From: Cladosporium sp. IMV 00045
Taxonomy: Eukaryota > Ascomycota > Dothideomycetes > Cladosporiales > Cladosporiaceae
Assembly: GCA_001931905.2 (NCBI GenBank)
Contig: MSJI02000818.1
Span: forward strand, 822-64,821
DNA: 64,000 nt
Reading direction: 5' to 3'
The position numbers and the translations under genes are program-made. Every line of letters starts with the position of its first letter. Position 1 is the first letter of the stretch. The notes beneath the pieces were generated by a model, which was not told the DNA's origin, searched no databases, and worked only from the letters and a program-made list of their open reading frames with translations. Below, piece after piece: positions 9,920 through 20,500 of this stretch.

Positions 9920-10201
9920 ATGAACGGCGTCCTGGTGACCTTCCTCGTCATCGTCGGCGCCGGCTTCGCGGTCCTCATCTGCTTCGCCATTTCCCACCGT
10001 TTCATGGGCAGCCGTCGAAGCAACTCCGCCGGCGACTCGGGCGTCGATGGCAACGTCAACGATTTCAGCCAGGCTTCGTACATGGCTCAGGTGCGCGATC
10101 GCAATCGCCAGGACTTGCTGCACAAGTATGGCTGGAAGTATGAGTTGCGGCCCGTGGCGCAGGATGTTGAGTCCAGGGCGGGCAGTCAGAGTCATTATTG
10201 A
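9920..10201 (+). CDS. Small single-pass membrane protein, 93 residues
   Basis: The frame is open from 9887, but the first in-frame ATG is at 9920 in a good fungal context (CCCGCCATGAA). The protein has a short lumenal end, one clear transmembrane helix at about residues 3-23 (VLVTFLVIVGAGFAVLICFA), a basic patch directly after it (SHRFMGSRR), which predicts a cytosolic C-terminus, and a 65-residue polar tail. The tail ends in a region with MAQVRDRNRQDLLHKYGWKY, an amphipathic helix followed by aromatic residues that looks conserved rather than random. Third codon positions are C/G-rich as in neighbouring real genes. I do not recognise the family. The transmembrane call is secure; the function is unknown. 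Confidence 0.7.
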   Translation: MNGVLVTFLVIVGAGFAVLICFAISHRFMGSRRSNSAGDSGVDGNVNDFSQASYMAQVRDRNRQDLLHKYGWKYELRPVAQDVESRAGSQSHY

Positions 10202-10575
10202 GTGGTGATCTGGTTGTCACTGTGGGTGTTGCTGTGCGGGCTTGGGTTTTGAAGTGTCGAGCGCCGCTCTTGAGCCAGAATGACAGCATGGCTTTGATCA
10301 ACGATCGAATATCATTACCTTGGAGCCGACAGCTCGCGACCATCACCGAACGCCACCCGCATGTTCAGGATATCCCCTAAACTCGGCTCCTCTATCGACA
10401 TCCCTTTTCAGCAGCACGCCCAGAAATGCTTCTTGCTCACATACGGGCCTCGAAGCATCTCAAATCAGCCAGTCAGCTCACACAACACAGAAACCACAAA
10501 CTTCACACTGGATCGACAATGACAACACAGCTCACGAGCTATGAGTGGCGACGGAGCATCATCCACCATTAGCCA

Positions 10576-10740
10576 ATGGCACTCGATGAAAGGCTGAGCA
10601 TCGCGTCCCTTCCAACCATCCTCCGGAACGCATTGTACCTCAAGCTCTTCCCACCCGCCCAGCGTGCTCTCACCAGAAAGAGCACATCCACCATTGCAGA
10701 AGCGCACAAGCAGTTTATCGTCCGCCGCATTGTATCATAA
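10576..10740 (+). CDS. Possible 54-residue small protein
   Basis: An ATG at 10576 opens a 54-codon frame ending TAA at 10738-10740. The product begins MALDERLSIASLPTILRNAL and continues with LYLKLFPPAQ, then a basic Ser/Thr-rich linker and a helix ending FIVRRIVS. It is basic with two amphipathic helices, as in small mitochondrial proteins, and third positions are C/G-biased. I cannot assign it to a family and the frame is short enough to be chance. It follows the small membrane protein gene on the same strand by 375 bp and could also lie in its 3' UTR. Confidence 0.25.
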   Translation: MALDERLSIASLPTILRNALYLKLFPPAQRALTRKSTSTIAEAHKQFIVRRIVS

Positions 10741-11691
10741 GCAGCCCATCAAGGACCGAAGTCGCGCAGGACAAAGGCTGTGAAGCTAGAAAGGTAGAAT
10801 GGAGCTGCCGACGCCATCCACGGTTGGTTTGGCGCATGAAAAGTTGAGGGAGGAAGAACGTAATGAATGAACGACATGCGCATGGAGAAGCCGAGAGACG
10901 AGTAAGATGGAATGATTGTTATGATTCAATGAAAGTTTACCTTATCAACAAATATTTGATTTGCAAAAAGTCCTGTCTATCAAGTGTGAATATTGCTCGA
11001 TCTCTAGGAAGTCTCAGGATGGAGGCGATCAGCTGTGTCTGCATGCAGAATGGAAAATATAATCAAATTCATTGAAGAAATATCACGACATCCTAGGTAC
11101 AACGCTTATGTGAACCAGTAGCAGGCCCGCTGCCGAGAAACACTCGAGAATGCAAAATTGACAATCCCAGCGCCACTGCCCACCACCATGTTGACAACCC
11201 GAGATCAGCGTACACGGCTCAGAATACTCCGCAGCTTTCCATGCGTACATGTACGGAAGCATCAGCAGCCAAGCTGATGGAGATGTGACGATGCTGTTTG
11301 CGCCGCATTTCCTGCAATCCCCTCTCCAGACTTCGAAGCGAACCTACCGCGAATTGAAACTGCATGTGGGCAGCTTTTCTTTTTGGACAGCTCATACATA
11401 CACGTAGGTACATGCATACCGACATACATGACAGTTGCATCCTACCGAGCCTCGCGGGCATGAGATTGGATCCCATGCTCACCGGTTTCAATGCGCAATG
11501 CGCTTTCGACGCGATTGGGCGGCTGCGTACATGTAGACATAATGTGGCAATGGGGACGTACGTGATGATACAAGTACGAGGATCTATCCATCCCCCCCCC
11601 AACCTTCACCAGACATAAACTCGATCTCAACCCCAAAGCACACCACACAAGCCTTCCATGCCGATTTGTCCCCCCACAACACCACTTCAGA
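10741..11691. other. Intergenic region
   Basis: About 950 bp. Around 10920-11080 the sequence is AT-rich and looks like a 3' UTR or intergenic spacer. Between 11390 and 11580 there are many TACATG/GTAC-type short palindromic words. A run of nine C at about 11591-11599 precedes the next gene. No gene is recognised. Confidence 0.4.
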
Positions 11692-12270
11692 ATGGGCCAA
11701 ACCAACATCCACACTCCGATTCAAATCCTCCAGCGTGCAGGTCACCGCGGCCGCTTTTCAGACCAAGCGATGATAATGCCCTTCAACCGCCCCGTCCTCA
11801 TCTCCTCCGGAACCTTCACGCAAGACGACGTAGACCGCTACGCCTGGTGCCTCAAAAGCCCGCTGCTGGGCTGCTGGATTGGGCAAAACCCAGAAGGGCA
11901 AATCGCCCCGACGTCCGCCGACGAGGAGCTCCGAGTGCCCGAAATCCGCGTCGGGCCTGGTCTCGCTTCCAGTTCCAGCACGGCAGCGGACGGCGGGGGG
12001 AGTACGAGGTTTGTGCTGGTGATTGAGGGCAGGTCGGGCGCGAGGAGGGTGAAGGTCGTGGTGGAGAGGTCGGTCGAAGCCGCTGCTGCTGTTATGTTGA
12101 GGGAGGCTTTGAAGGGGTATTCGACGGCGTTTTGTGCGGCGTATGAGCGTGTCAGTTGGGGCGGGGAGGCGGAAATACCGAGGACTGCAAGGCTTAAGGC
12201 GGTTTCTAGCTTCACGATGGCGACTAAGGATGGGGTGGTTACGGATATTGGACTGGTGTGCTGCGCTTAG
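11692..12270 (+). CDS. Hypothetical protein, 192 residues
   Basis: A single open frame. Codon third positions are strongly C/G-biased throughout, as in neighbouring genes, which favours this strand over a 125-residue frame on the other strand. A first in-frame ATG at 11692 is used here; a second at 11770 would drop 26 residues. The middle has a beta-strand pair (RFVLVIEGRSGARRVKVVVE) followed by a helix (AAAAVMLREALKGYSTAFCAAYERV), suggesting a small alpha/beta fold. WCLKSPLLGCWIGQNPEG near residues 50-65 carries Trp/Cys residues that may be conserved. No signal peptide or membrane segment is seen and I do not recognise the family. Confidence 0.55.
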   Translation: MGQTNIHTPIQILQRAGHRGRFSDQAMIMPFNRPVLISSGTFTQDDVDRYAWCLKSPLLGCWIGQNPEGQIAPTSADEELRVPEIRVGPGLASSSSTAADGGGSTRFVLVIEGRSGARRVKVVVERSVEAAAAVMLREALKGYSTAFCAAYERVSWGGEAEIPRTARLKAVSSFTMATKDGVVTDIGLVCCA

Positions 12271-12566
12271 CAGTCTGGTGGGCTGAGGAGGTGAATTGAA
12301 GGGGGATGTGTCGGTTCTGTTGGTAGCTTGATGACAAGGCTATGGTGGACGATGGCGTTTTGGCGTTTTCGAAGTTGTGGATTGATAGTTTGCGCAGTCT
12401 GTTTGTTGGCGACAATGGAATCTTCGAGATGGGCTATCTTCCTACTACGCAGTTCAGAGGAATCTCCTTGCCGTCAGCGTGCAGTTGATTTCCTTCGATC
12501 GAGATGTGTTCCAACATTGGAAAATGCCAACCAGTAGGGTTGGGCCAAACACACAGTAGAAGACCC

Positions 12567-13916
12567 TCAAGTCTCTGGCAAAGCAGCATGAACATTCACG
12601 TTCCCCCCATACCCATCAGCCCAAGGCGGTCTCCCATCCTCGTCGAATCTGGCCCACTCGAAAAACGCACACCCCTTCTCGTCAGGCGTGTAGTTGCGAT
12701 TGCACATCCACATGTACCGACCCCTACTCGCCTTCTGCTTCTGCACAACTCTAAGCGTACAGGGCACGTTGCACTTACAGTGCGGCGTGTACCGTGGCTG
12801 CATGTAAGATTTGTAGCAGCGGTAGGTGATATTGAGGCGCTTGTTGCCGGCAACAGGATGCGGGTCGATGGCTTGCGCGGGAGCGATCGAGTGCTTCCAC
12901 TCTTCTTGCATTTCGGCGTGCATGACGAGAAGCGAGTTGTGCGGGAGGTGGATGGCGATTTGGCCTTGCGTGTCGGCCGAGGCGGTTTCTTCTTGGGGAA
13001 CGATCTTTCGCACGCGGAATTCCCTTGCGACTCCTAGGGAGAGCGAGCCGATGACTGCGCGGGGTCCGAGGTAGGTCAGTTCATCCGTGTGGTAGCCGAC
13101 GTTTTCTTTGCCGCCGTCGTAGCAGTTGACGAAAGAGGTGTTGGGGTGCCACTGGTCTGGTGATTGGAATTTCAGTTTTTCTCCGTTGTTGAATTCACGC
13201 GTCCGTCGGTCGATTTCCTTGTTGACTGCTTCGCGGACGATGCTTGAGGCTTTGAGCATCTCGGGCTGAGATTGGCGGACATCCTCGACATAGCTGCCGT
13301 TGTAAGCGTACTGGTCCTTTTGTTCCTTGATATCGTGCGGGGTGTCAACGTAGAAGCCGATGGAGTGCGGACTCTCGACCGTTCTTTCGAAGAGTTGGAA
13401 TGCATCTCGTCGAAAGGTGGGCGCTTCGTCGAGAAGCTCTTTCAACAAGCGATCCGCATCAGACGCAGGTAGGAAATTGTGAATGAGTGAACATGGCGTG
13501 TGCTGTTCGATGTCTTCGGGAGTGTATAGATGCAGCGTCTGACCTTTCTTAGTCAGTTGTTTGCGAAGCACCGGGCTCTGCGTGCCGTCGTTATTGCTGT
13601 TGCCCGTTGCGAACGAGGCCAAGGAGGATTGATACCCGATTGCTGCAGACCGTTTCCGCAGCACCGAACTAGTCTCTGGAGCGGTGAGGGCAGCCGAAGC
13701 GTCCTCCACGGACCCTTCATATGCGAGGAGATAGTCTAGCAACACATTGTGGTCCTTGTTGGGACTGAGAGATGCTAGTATGGCCAGCTTGAAGTCGGTA
13801 TCTTCGGCATCGGCATCGTCATCCTGGGGTCGATCGTTCACATGAGCTGGCGACGATGGCTCGGGCGTAAGTGATGTCGAGTGGCGCTTGCGTTTGCGCG
13901 ACACGAATGAGTCCAT
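12567..13916 (-). CDS. AlkB-like 2OG-Fe(II) dioxygenase with CUE and GRF zinc-finger domains
   Basis: The open frame starts at 14054. I prefer the ATG at 13916 (MDSFVSRKRKRHS), because this basic, nuclear-localisation-like start opens cleanly and the extra 46 residues have no domain. That gives 449 residues. In long-frame numbering, residues 88-122 form a CUE-like helical domain (FKLAILASLSP ... YEGSVEDASAAL). Residues 185-412 form an AlkB fold with iron ligands H322 and D324 (YHTDELTYLGP), H388 (WKHSIAP) and 2OG-binding arginines in RLNITYR. Residues 424-467 form a GRF zinc finger (CKCNVPC ... GRYMWMC ... GCAFFEW). AlkB enzymes oxidatively remove alkyl groups from DNA or RNA bases, CUE binds ubiquitin, and GRF fingers bind single-stranded nucleic acid. 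A ubiquitin-guided repair role in the nucleus is inference from this architecture. Confidence 0.88.
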   Translation of the reverse strand: MDSFVSRKRKRHSTSLTPEPSSPAHVNDRPQDDDADAEDTDFKLAILASLSPNKDHNVLLDYLLAYEGSVEDASAALTAPETSSVLRKRSAAIGYQSSLASFATGNSNNDGTQSPVLRKQLTKKGQTLHLYTPEDIEQHTPCSLIHNFLPASDADRLLKELLDEAPTFRRDAFQLFERTVESPHSIGFYVDTPHDIKEQKDQYAYNGSYVEDVRQSQPEMLKASSIVREAVNKEIDRRTREFNNGEKLKFQSPDQWHPNTSFVNCYDGGKENVGYHTDELTYLGPRAVIGSLSLGVAREFRVRKIVPQEETASADTQGQIAIHLPHNSLLVMHAEMQEEWKHSIAPAQAIDPHPVAGNKRLNITYRCYKSYMQPRYTPHCKCNVPCTLRVVQKQKASRGRYMWMCNRNYTPDEKGCAFFEWARFDEDGRPPWADGYGGNVNVHAALPET

Positions 13917-14548
13917 GTGCGTGTCTTGGACGATGAAGATATGTCCATTGCTATCTTGGTTCTGAACGACCTGCGAACATGAAGCTTGAAGATTCACTTT
14001 GAGAAGCTGCCTGAGGTTGGCGGTACATACAAAATGTACATCACTCTCATCCATCCATCGCAGATCGGTGTGGCGAAGTATGTGCGCTGGCGTCGGTGGC
14101 AGATGCGACAGCTAGACGACGTTAGGTCCAGCTTGGTGTGGCCCGATGCGGACTAGCCCGAAAGCCGTCGCCGTTGCTGGCCAGATTCAAGCGGAGCCCG
14201 TTTGTTTGTTGACATGGCCTGCCCCAGAGGCCCCAGAGACGTTGATAACAAACTCACTACGTCAAATTGCGAGGGCATCCTAACACTGGCTCCACTAAGA
14301 CATCGCTCTCCATACTCTCGCTGAGAGACATCCACACCACACTACTACACAACTTACTTACTTGCTTTCACGAAACACTCCTCCCTTGCTCGGTGGTCCC
14401 TTTGCTCCATCGCGCACCGTCATCCATTCCACCGGCGCCACCGTACAATGCAATTGTCCGCCTCGCGCGGCCCTGTATCAGTCTAAGGGTGCATTCCAAC
14501 CAGTGCATCCCATCTACATTCCTCGGCTCGACTTAGCCATCCGCCAAC
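13917..14548. promoter_or_regulatory. Divergent promoter between the AlkB-like and coiled-coil genes
   Basis: About 630 bp separate the preferred start of the minus-strand oxygenase (13916) from the ATG of the plus-strand coiled-coil gene (14549). The right half (14270-14500) is rich in C/T and ACTC/CACA words, as in fungal 5' UTRs. No specific factor site can be named with confidence. Confidence 0.45.
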
Positions 14549-17500
14549 ATGTCGGCGGTATCGAGGGAAGCCTCACGCGAGCGCAGGATGAGCCACAATC
14601 ATTCCTTCTCGGAGACCAGTGGCAGAGCCAGCGTGCCCATGTGAGTTCCACCGTTCATCGCGACATCAACATAATGAACAACACAGAATGGGAGTACTGA
14701 CGCATCTCAAACGCAGGTGGGACAGCTCTGACCCTGAACGCGCGCCTCCGCCATTGCCTTTGAACCCTGGGACGTCTTCGCCGACTACGAGGGCGAACAC
14801 GTCTGCCACGATCGCCGCAGCGGCCAAGAAGATTGTCGAATCATCAAGAGATAGCGCACCGCTCTCCTCCTACGTCTCCAACGGATCACCCGAGAGATCA
14901 CTTATCAAAGGCGCACACCACAAGCGCATGCAGTCATTACAGCCGGGAAGCGTGAAGGACCTGCGTAACTATCTGGACAACTCCCGCTCGCCTGAGCGCT
15001 CGCCGGAGCGTCCTGCCGAGAGGAGGCAGTCAACTGCTAGCTGTCTGTCTCCGTTCAGCTTGAAAGACGGCAAAGATTACATGCTGCCTTCGTCTCCTTC
15101 CCCATCGGAGAAGGAGAGCACGCCTACACCAGCTTCACGAGACTTTGCCAATCAGACGCCAAACCTGCGACCCAACAGCAGACCTTCTAGCAGACACTCC
15201 AAGATTTACGGCGAGAACACGCCGCCTTCTGCCACTATGCTTGCTTTGCAGACAATGCAAGTGCCTGATGAGCCTTTCGCCGACGTCACCAACAGATCCG
15301 GAACGCCCACCACTCCTCGCATCAACAACAACTATGACTTTTCAAGCCAGCTTCTCAACCTTACGACCATTGCAACGAACCTGCAGAAAGAGATGGCAGG
15401 GCTCAGCAGAAGGAGCAGAGACAATGCTACGGATTTGATCCATTTGAAGGATGCCACAACTGCACGAGACGAGGACATCCGGAGAAGCTTGAAGACGCTC
15501 ACATCATCAATGTCAACACAAGCCTTGTTGGGCGCGCCTCCACCTCCTACAATAGGCAACCGGAGTCGGAGCAACAGTATCCACGCTCCGGAACAGTTTC
15601 TTGGTGGCAAGTCCTTCTTCAGTTCTCCTCCGCCGGCCGGAAGTTCCTACCATGGTCCGAGAGCAGCAAGCGCGCACAGCTTCTTGGACGATGGTCGTAT
15701 GGCATCCCCATCGCCTTACTCTGTTGAGGGCGCAGCCAGCGTTGCTATGCTCGAGAAGATCATTCGCGAGATGGTCACCAAAGAAGGACAGGAACGCCTA
15801 CTCGGAACACTGAACGAGCTGTTCGAGAAGAGCTCCAAGGACAACATTGAGGCCGCCAGGAAGGTTGAAGAGCTGGCTGATTTCATCAAGGAGAAGTCGG
15901 AGTCACAGGCATTGGTCCCCATGGCCACCAGTGCGGACGGTGGGCCCCCTAAGCTGGAGCTCAACTTCGATTCACCAAGCGCTCTTGCGAAGATCAGAGA
16001 GGCAGCCAACGCTGAGGGAGCAAAGCCTGCTCAAGATGAAGAGATCATGAAGCTTCTCCAGCGCATCAAGGACTCGATCACACACTCTGGTGGCACCACA
16101 TCTGAAACCAAAGGACTTGTTCGTGAACTTCGCGGAGAAGTTCTGGGTATGGGACGTGAGCTTGGTCGCAAGCTAGACCAGGTCACCGAAGCACAGCTCA
16201 CCAGCACTCTTGATCGATCTATCGAGGACAGCCAAGGCAGTCAAAGTGCACAGGAGATTCACCGTGTCCTTGAGGAGGGGTTGAATGAGTTGAAGTCGCA
16301 AATCCACGCTATGCTGCAAGAGCGTGCTGAGCAGGATGATGATTCTTTCAGGCAGCTTGCCACCACGAGATCTGGTCCTACTAGTGAGGAGATCTTTGCA
16401 TTGGTGAAGCACGCGCTTTCGGAGCAGCAAGAGCCCACATCTCGTGAAGTCGGACCGGTCAACCCCGGGCTTGAGCGCGAAGACGTTCTCGAGGCTGTCA
16501 AGGATGGTCTCAAAGACTTCGAGCCCAACATTGAGCTGCAGCAATTCGGCTTGGAGCGCGATGAAATCCTTGCCGTGCTCAAAGAAGGCCTTGAGGACTA
16601 CCAAAACAATCGCCCTGAGCCCGCTGCTCCGGGGATTGACAAGGCGGAAGTCTTTGAATGCATGCAACAGGCTTTGATGGACGTCAAACCGGCTTCGCCT
16701 GATCACTTGCAGAGTGTGAGGGATGAGATTCTGGCCGAAGTTCGCAACGCTCTGGAGGAGTTCCGCACAACGCCAAACGCGCCAAACCTGGACACGGAAG
16801 CAACTCAAGCAGGCATTCTTGAGGCGGTTCGCCAGGGCTTTGCCGACCATGCCCCATCTAGAGAACTCGAGATCAGTCGCGACGACCTTTACGATGCTGT
16901 CAAGCAAAGCATCGATGGAACAACCATTCCTTTCAACAGCTTCGGCGAGCAGGTCTTGCAGCAGCTTCACGAATTGGTCGATGGCATGCGTGTTGAGTTC
17001 CAGCAGTACTCAGCAGCCAACGGAAGAGATACCGAGCAGGTCCTCGATGCCGTCAAGGACGGTTTGGAGTCTCTTCGTGCCGAGATCGAAAGCTATGTCG
17101 ATCGCGCCCAAGATGTCACTGGTAAAGATGAGATCGTCGACACAGTCAAGGGTGGCCTGGACCAGCTCCGCACTGACATCCAGGGCTTCGTTGCCAACAC
17201 CGGCGGCAGCGATGCTGACAAAGCTGGCATGCTCGACTACATCAAATTGGAGTTTGAGCATCTGCATGAGACGATTGTCAACAACCGCGATGAAGAACCC
17301 AATGCCGATCACAGTGCGAACACTGCCGCCATCATTCTCGCCATCAACGAAGGCATCGAGTCTCTTAAGCCGCAGGATGGGCAGTCCCGTGGTCTCGGAG
17401 GCGACCTCGATGGGGACAGCCGGGAAGAGATCTTCGCAGCGATGAAAGAGGAGTTCGAGCAGCTAAAGGGATCCATTCTTAACGCACACGCCACTGACAA

Positions 17501-20500
17501 GGGTGAACTTCTCGAGACAATTCAAGACTCCATGGGAGCTTTGCACGCCAAACTGGAAGGCAGCGATGTTGGCACACGATCGGTCTCAGAGCAGGAGGAG
17601 GTTCTTCAAATGCTCCGCGACGACATCGCTCAACTCAAGCAAACTCTTGGTGAGGGCGCTGGCTCTGCCGACAACGCAGCGATCGCTGAAGACATCAAGC
17701 GCACGGTCGATGAGCTTCGCGAGCAGCTTGTGGGCGACCAGAATGATGCCTCAACCGCGACTGTCGGCATGATCAAGGAGGAGCTGGAGAAGATCAAAGA
17801 GTCCATGGGTAACTCCATGGTCGTCGCTGGAGGTGCTTCCGACAACTCTGAAATGCTTACAGCCCTGCGTGAAGGTCTGGAGGAGATGAAGGAGACTGCT
17901 GCGAAGAACGCCGACAATGGCGGTGTGCCGACTGAGTTGCTTGAAGCAATGCACGGCGAGTTTGAGCAGTTGCGAAACTCTATCAACTCCTCCATTGTCC
18001 CCAATGGCTCCAACGAAGAGGTTCTCGACACTGTTCGCCTGGGCCTTGACGACCTGCGCAGCCACCTCGACAAGAAAATGGACTCTCCCGAGCGCTCAGA
18101 GAGCCAGACAAACCAGATGCTCGATGCCATAAACGAGGGCATTGAGACTCTGCGCGCAGACGTTGTCAAGACTCTCGACAAGCCAGCAGATATGACTGTC
18201 AATTACGAGATTCTCGACACGCTCAAGGATGGTCTTGCTAGCCTGCGTGTAGACATGGATCTGCTGAAGGAGAAGAAGGGCTCTGGCGAGCCTCGCCCCA
18301 GCGAGGGAACTGAGTTGGTTCTTGCTGATGATCCTAATGGCGAACAATCTCGCGGCCTGTCTGCCGAAGACATGGCTGCAGCTGCAGCAGCATCTGCTGG
18401 GGGCGCCGGTCTTGGTGCCGCGGCCGCAGGAAGCTCGAGTGCTGACATCGAACGCCTGGAGGTCCTGCTCTCTCAGCTTCAAATCAAGATTGAAGCCATG
18501 GACGCCACCGTTCAAGACAGCGCAGCAGCAGCTAAGTCTGCTGAACCGGCTGAAGGCACCGCAACGAAGGTCGACCTCGAAGGCATCGAACTTGCTCTCA
18601 GGGACATGCAAGAATCTGTTGCTGGTCTTGCTGCGAAAGAACAGCCTGAGCCCACTATGCCAGAGGGTCTCGCAATGAAGGGAGATACAGATGCCATTGA
18701 GACTCTCCTTCAGAACATGAAAGACCAGGTCGAGATCATCGCCTTGTCTGAGAATGCTAGCGGCGCTACCAAGGAGCAGCTGGAGAATGTGGAGGGCGTA
18801 GTCGCCATCACCAAAGAGGCGATCGACCAGCTCTCCGAGAAGCTGGAAAGCACGACTGCAGGAAAAGCCGATGTTGCAGTTGTGGAAGTCCTCGCTCAAG
18901 ACGTCAAGACAATGCTCGAAGAGCTCAAAGAGAAGGTTGGCGCCGAGCCATCCGAGGAGGAACAAGCTCTCCGCATCACGAAGCCTGACTTGGATGTCCT
19001 GGGCGTCATCTGCACTGAGATCAAGGAGAAGGTCGCCACCATGGATCTTCCGGACCCAGCTGAGTTGCCTAGCAAGGCCGATGTCGAGCAACTGCAAGGC
19101 CTGATCAACGAATTCCGCGAAAGCCACGACAAGATGAAGGACAGCTATGAGAGTGACATTGCTATCACCGCCAAGGCTTTCGACGACCGCAAGACTGAGT
19201 TCCAGGATACAGTGCAGCACATCGAGGCCGTCAAAACTAGTCTCAACGAGATCAAGGAGGAGATTGTTGCCAAGTTGGCTGAGGGTGAGACCGGAGTCAC
19301 CACTCTTGGCGAAACCCTCAAGTCTCTCGAAGAGAAGAGCAACAACGAGGAGACCAGCGCCGAAGTCAAGGAGATCCTCGAGACGGTTAAGGCGGAGTTT
19401 GAGAAGGCCCACGGTGCGCTTGAGGCCATGAAGACAGACAACGAGCAGAACGCCGCTTCCTCTCTGGAGAAGCAGGGCGAACACAAAGAGGCCACTGTCA
19501 TAGAGCTCACCGCGAAGCTCGACAGTCTCTTCGATGGCATGATGAGCAAATTCGACGACGCGCAGACTGCGGCGGACGAAAAGGCCAAGGCTGTTGAAGA
19601 GAAGGTGGCGGCCCAGGACGAGCTGTTCAACAACACCAAGGTGATGACAGATGATCTGAAGCTTTCCATCGATACGCTCGGTACCGCTTTGACGACTTTC
19701 ACGAGCACTTACCCCGATGCTGTTGACAAGGCGGCTGAAGATTCCAAGACCGTCTTCAACCGCGTGGACGACACGTATAACAAGCTCGACGAGACTCACC
19801 AAGGCATGCTTCACGAACATGGCGTCACCAGAGAAGAGCTCAACAAGGTCGTCGCCGCGGTGGAAGCTGTGCAGAGCGATCTCACAGAGCACAACCCTCG
19901 CTTCATGATGTCTTTGAAGGAAGTGCAGGCTTTGATCGGTGAGCACTTCGAGCACAGCCAGAAAGCTTCCGAGAGCGCCAGCGAGCACGCTCAGGCCATG
20001 AAAGATTTCCAAGAGCAGATCAGGGCAAGCTTCGAAGAGTCGAGGGCAAGCGAGGCCGAGAGAGCTGCTGAGCTGAAGAGGGATCTTCCTGCTTTGCTGC
20101 CTCCTCCGCTTGAACTTCCGGAGCCTCCAGAGAAGTACGATGACAGCGGCGTTCATACTAAGCTTGACGAGCTCATGGGTAAAACTGAGAAGTACGACGA
20201 TACTGGTGTTCATACTAAGCTTGATGAGCTCATGGGCCACGCTCAGAAGGCTGCCGACCCGTCGATGCAAATTGAGCGTCTTGACCAGATCCACGAGAAG
20301 GTCATGGCCACTGCTGCCGAAGTTTCTGCCTTCGTGGCTCTCCAGAGCAAGCAAATCACCGACGAGCACGAGAGCAAGGAGAAAGAGGCTGAGGAGGTCG
20401 CTATGCTATTGGAGAGGCGCATGGTCCAGAAAGACCAGATCGAGTCCGAGATCACGGGCCTGAACGGCGAGAAGGACTCCCTGCAAACGCTCGTCGAAGG

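Noticed and set aside
11838..12215. A minus-strand frame with a secreted-looking start, opposite the 192-residue hypothetical gene
   Set aside because: It begins at GTG, not ATG, with an in-frame stop just upstream. Codon third-position bias supports the plus strand.
18096..20369. A 757-codon frame antisense to the giant coiled-coil gene
   Set aside because: Its Leu/Val-rich product is the reverse reading of Glu/Lys/Gln codons. The plus strand has the clear repeats and splice structure.
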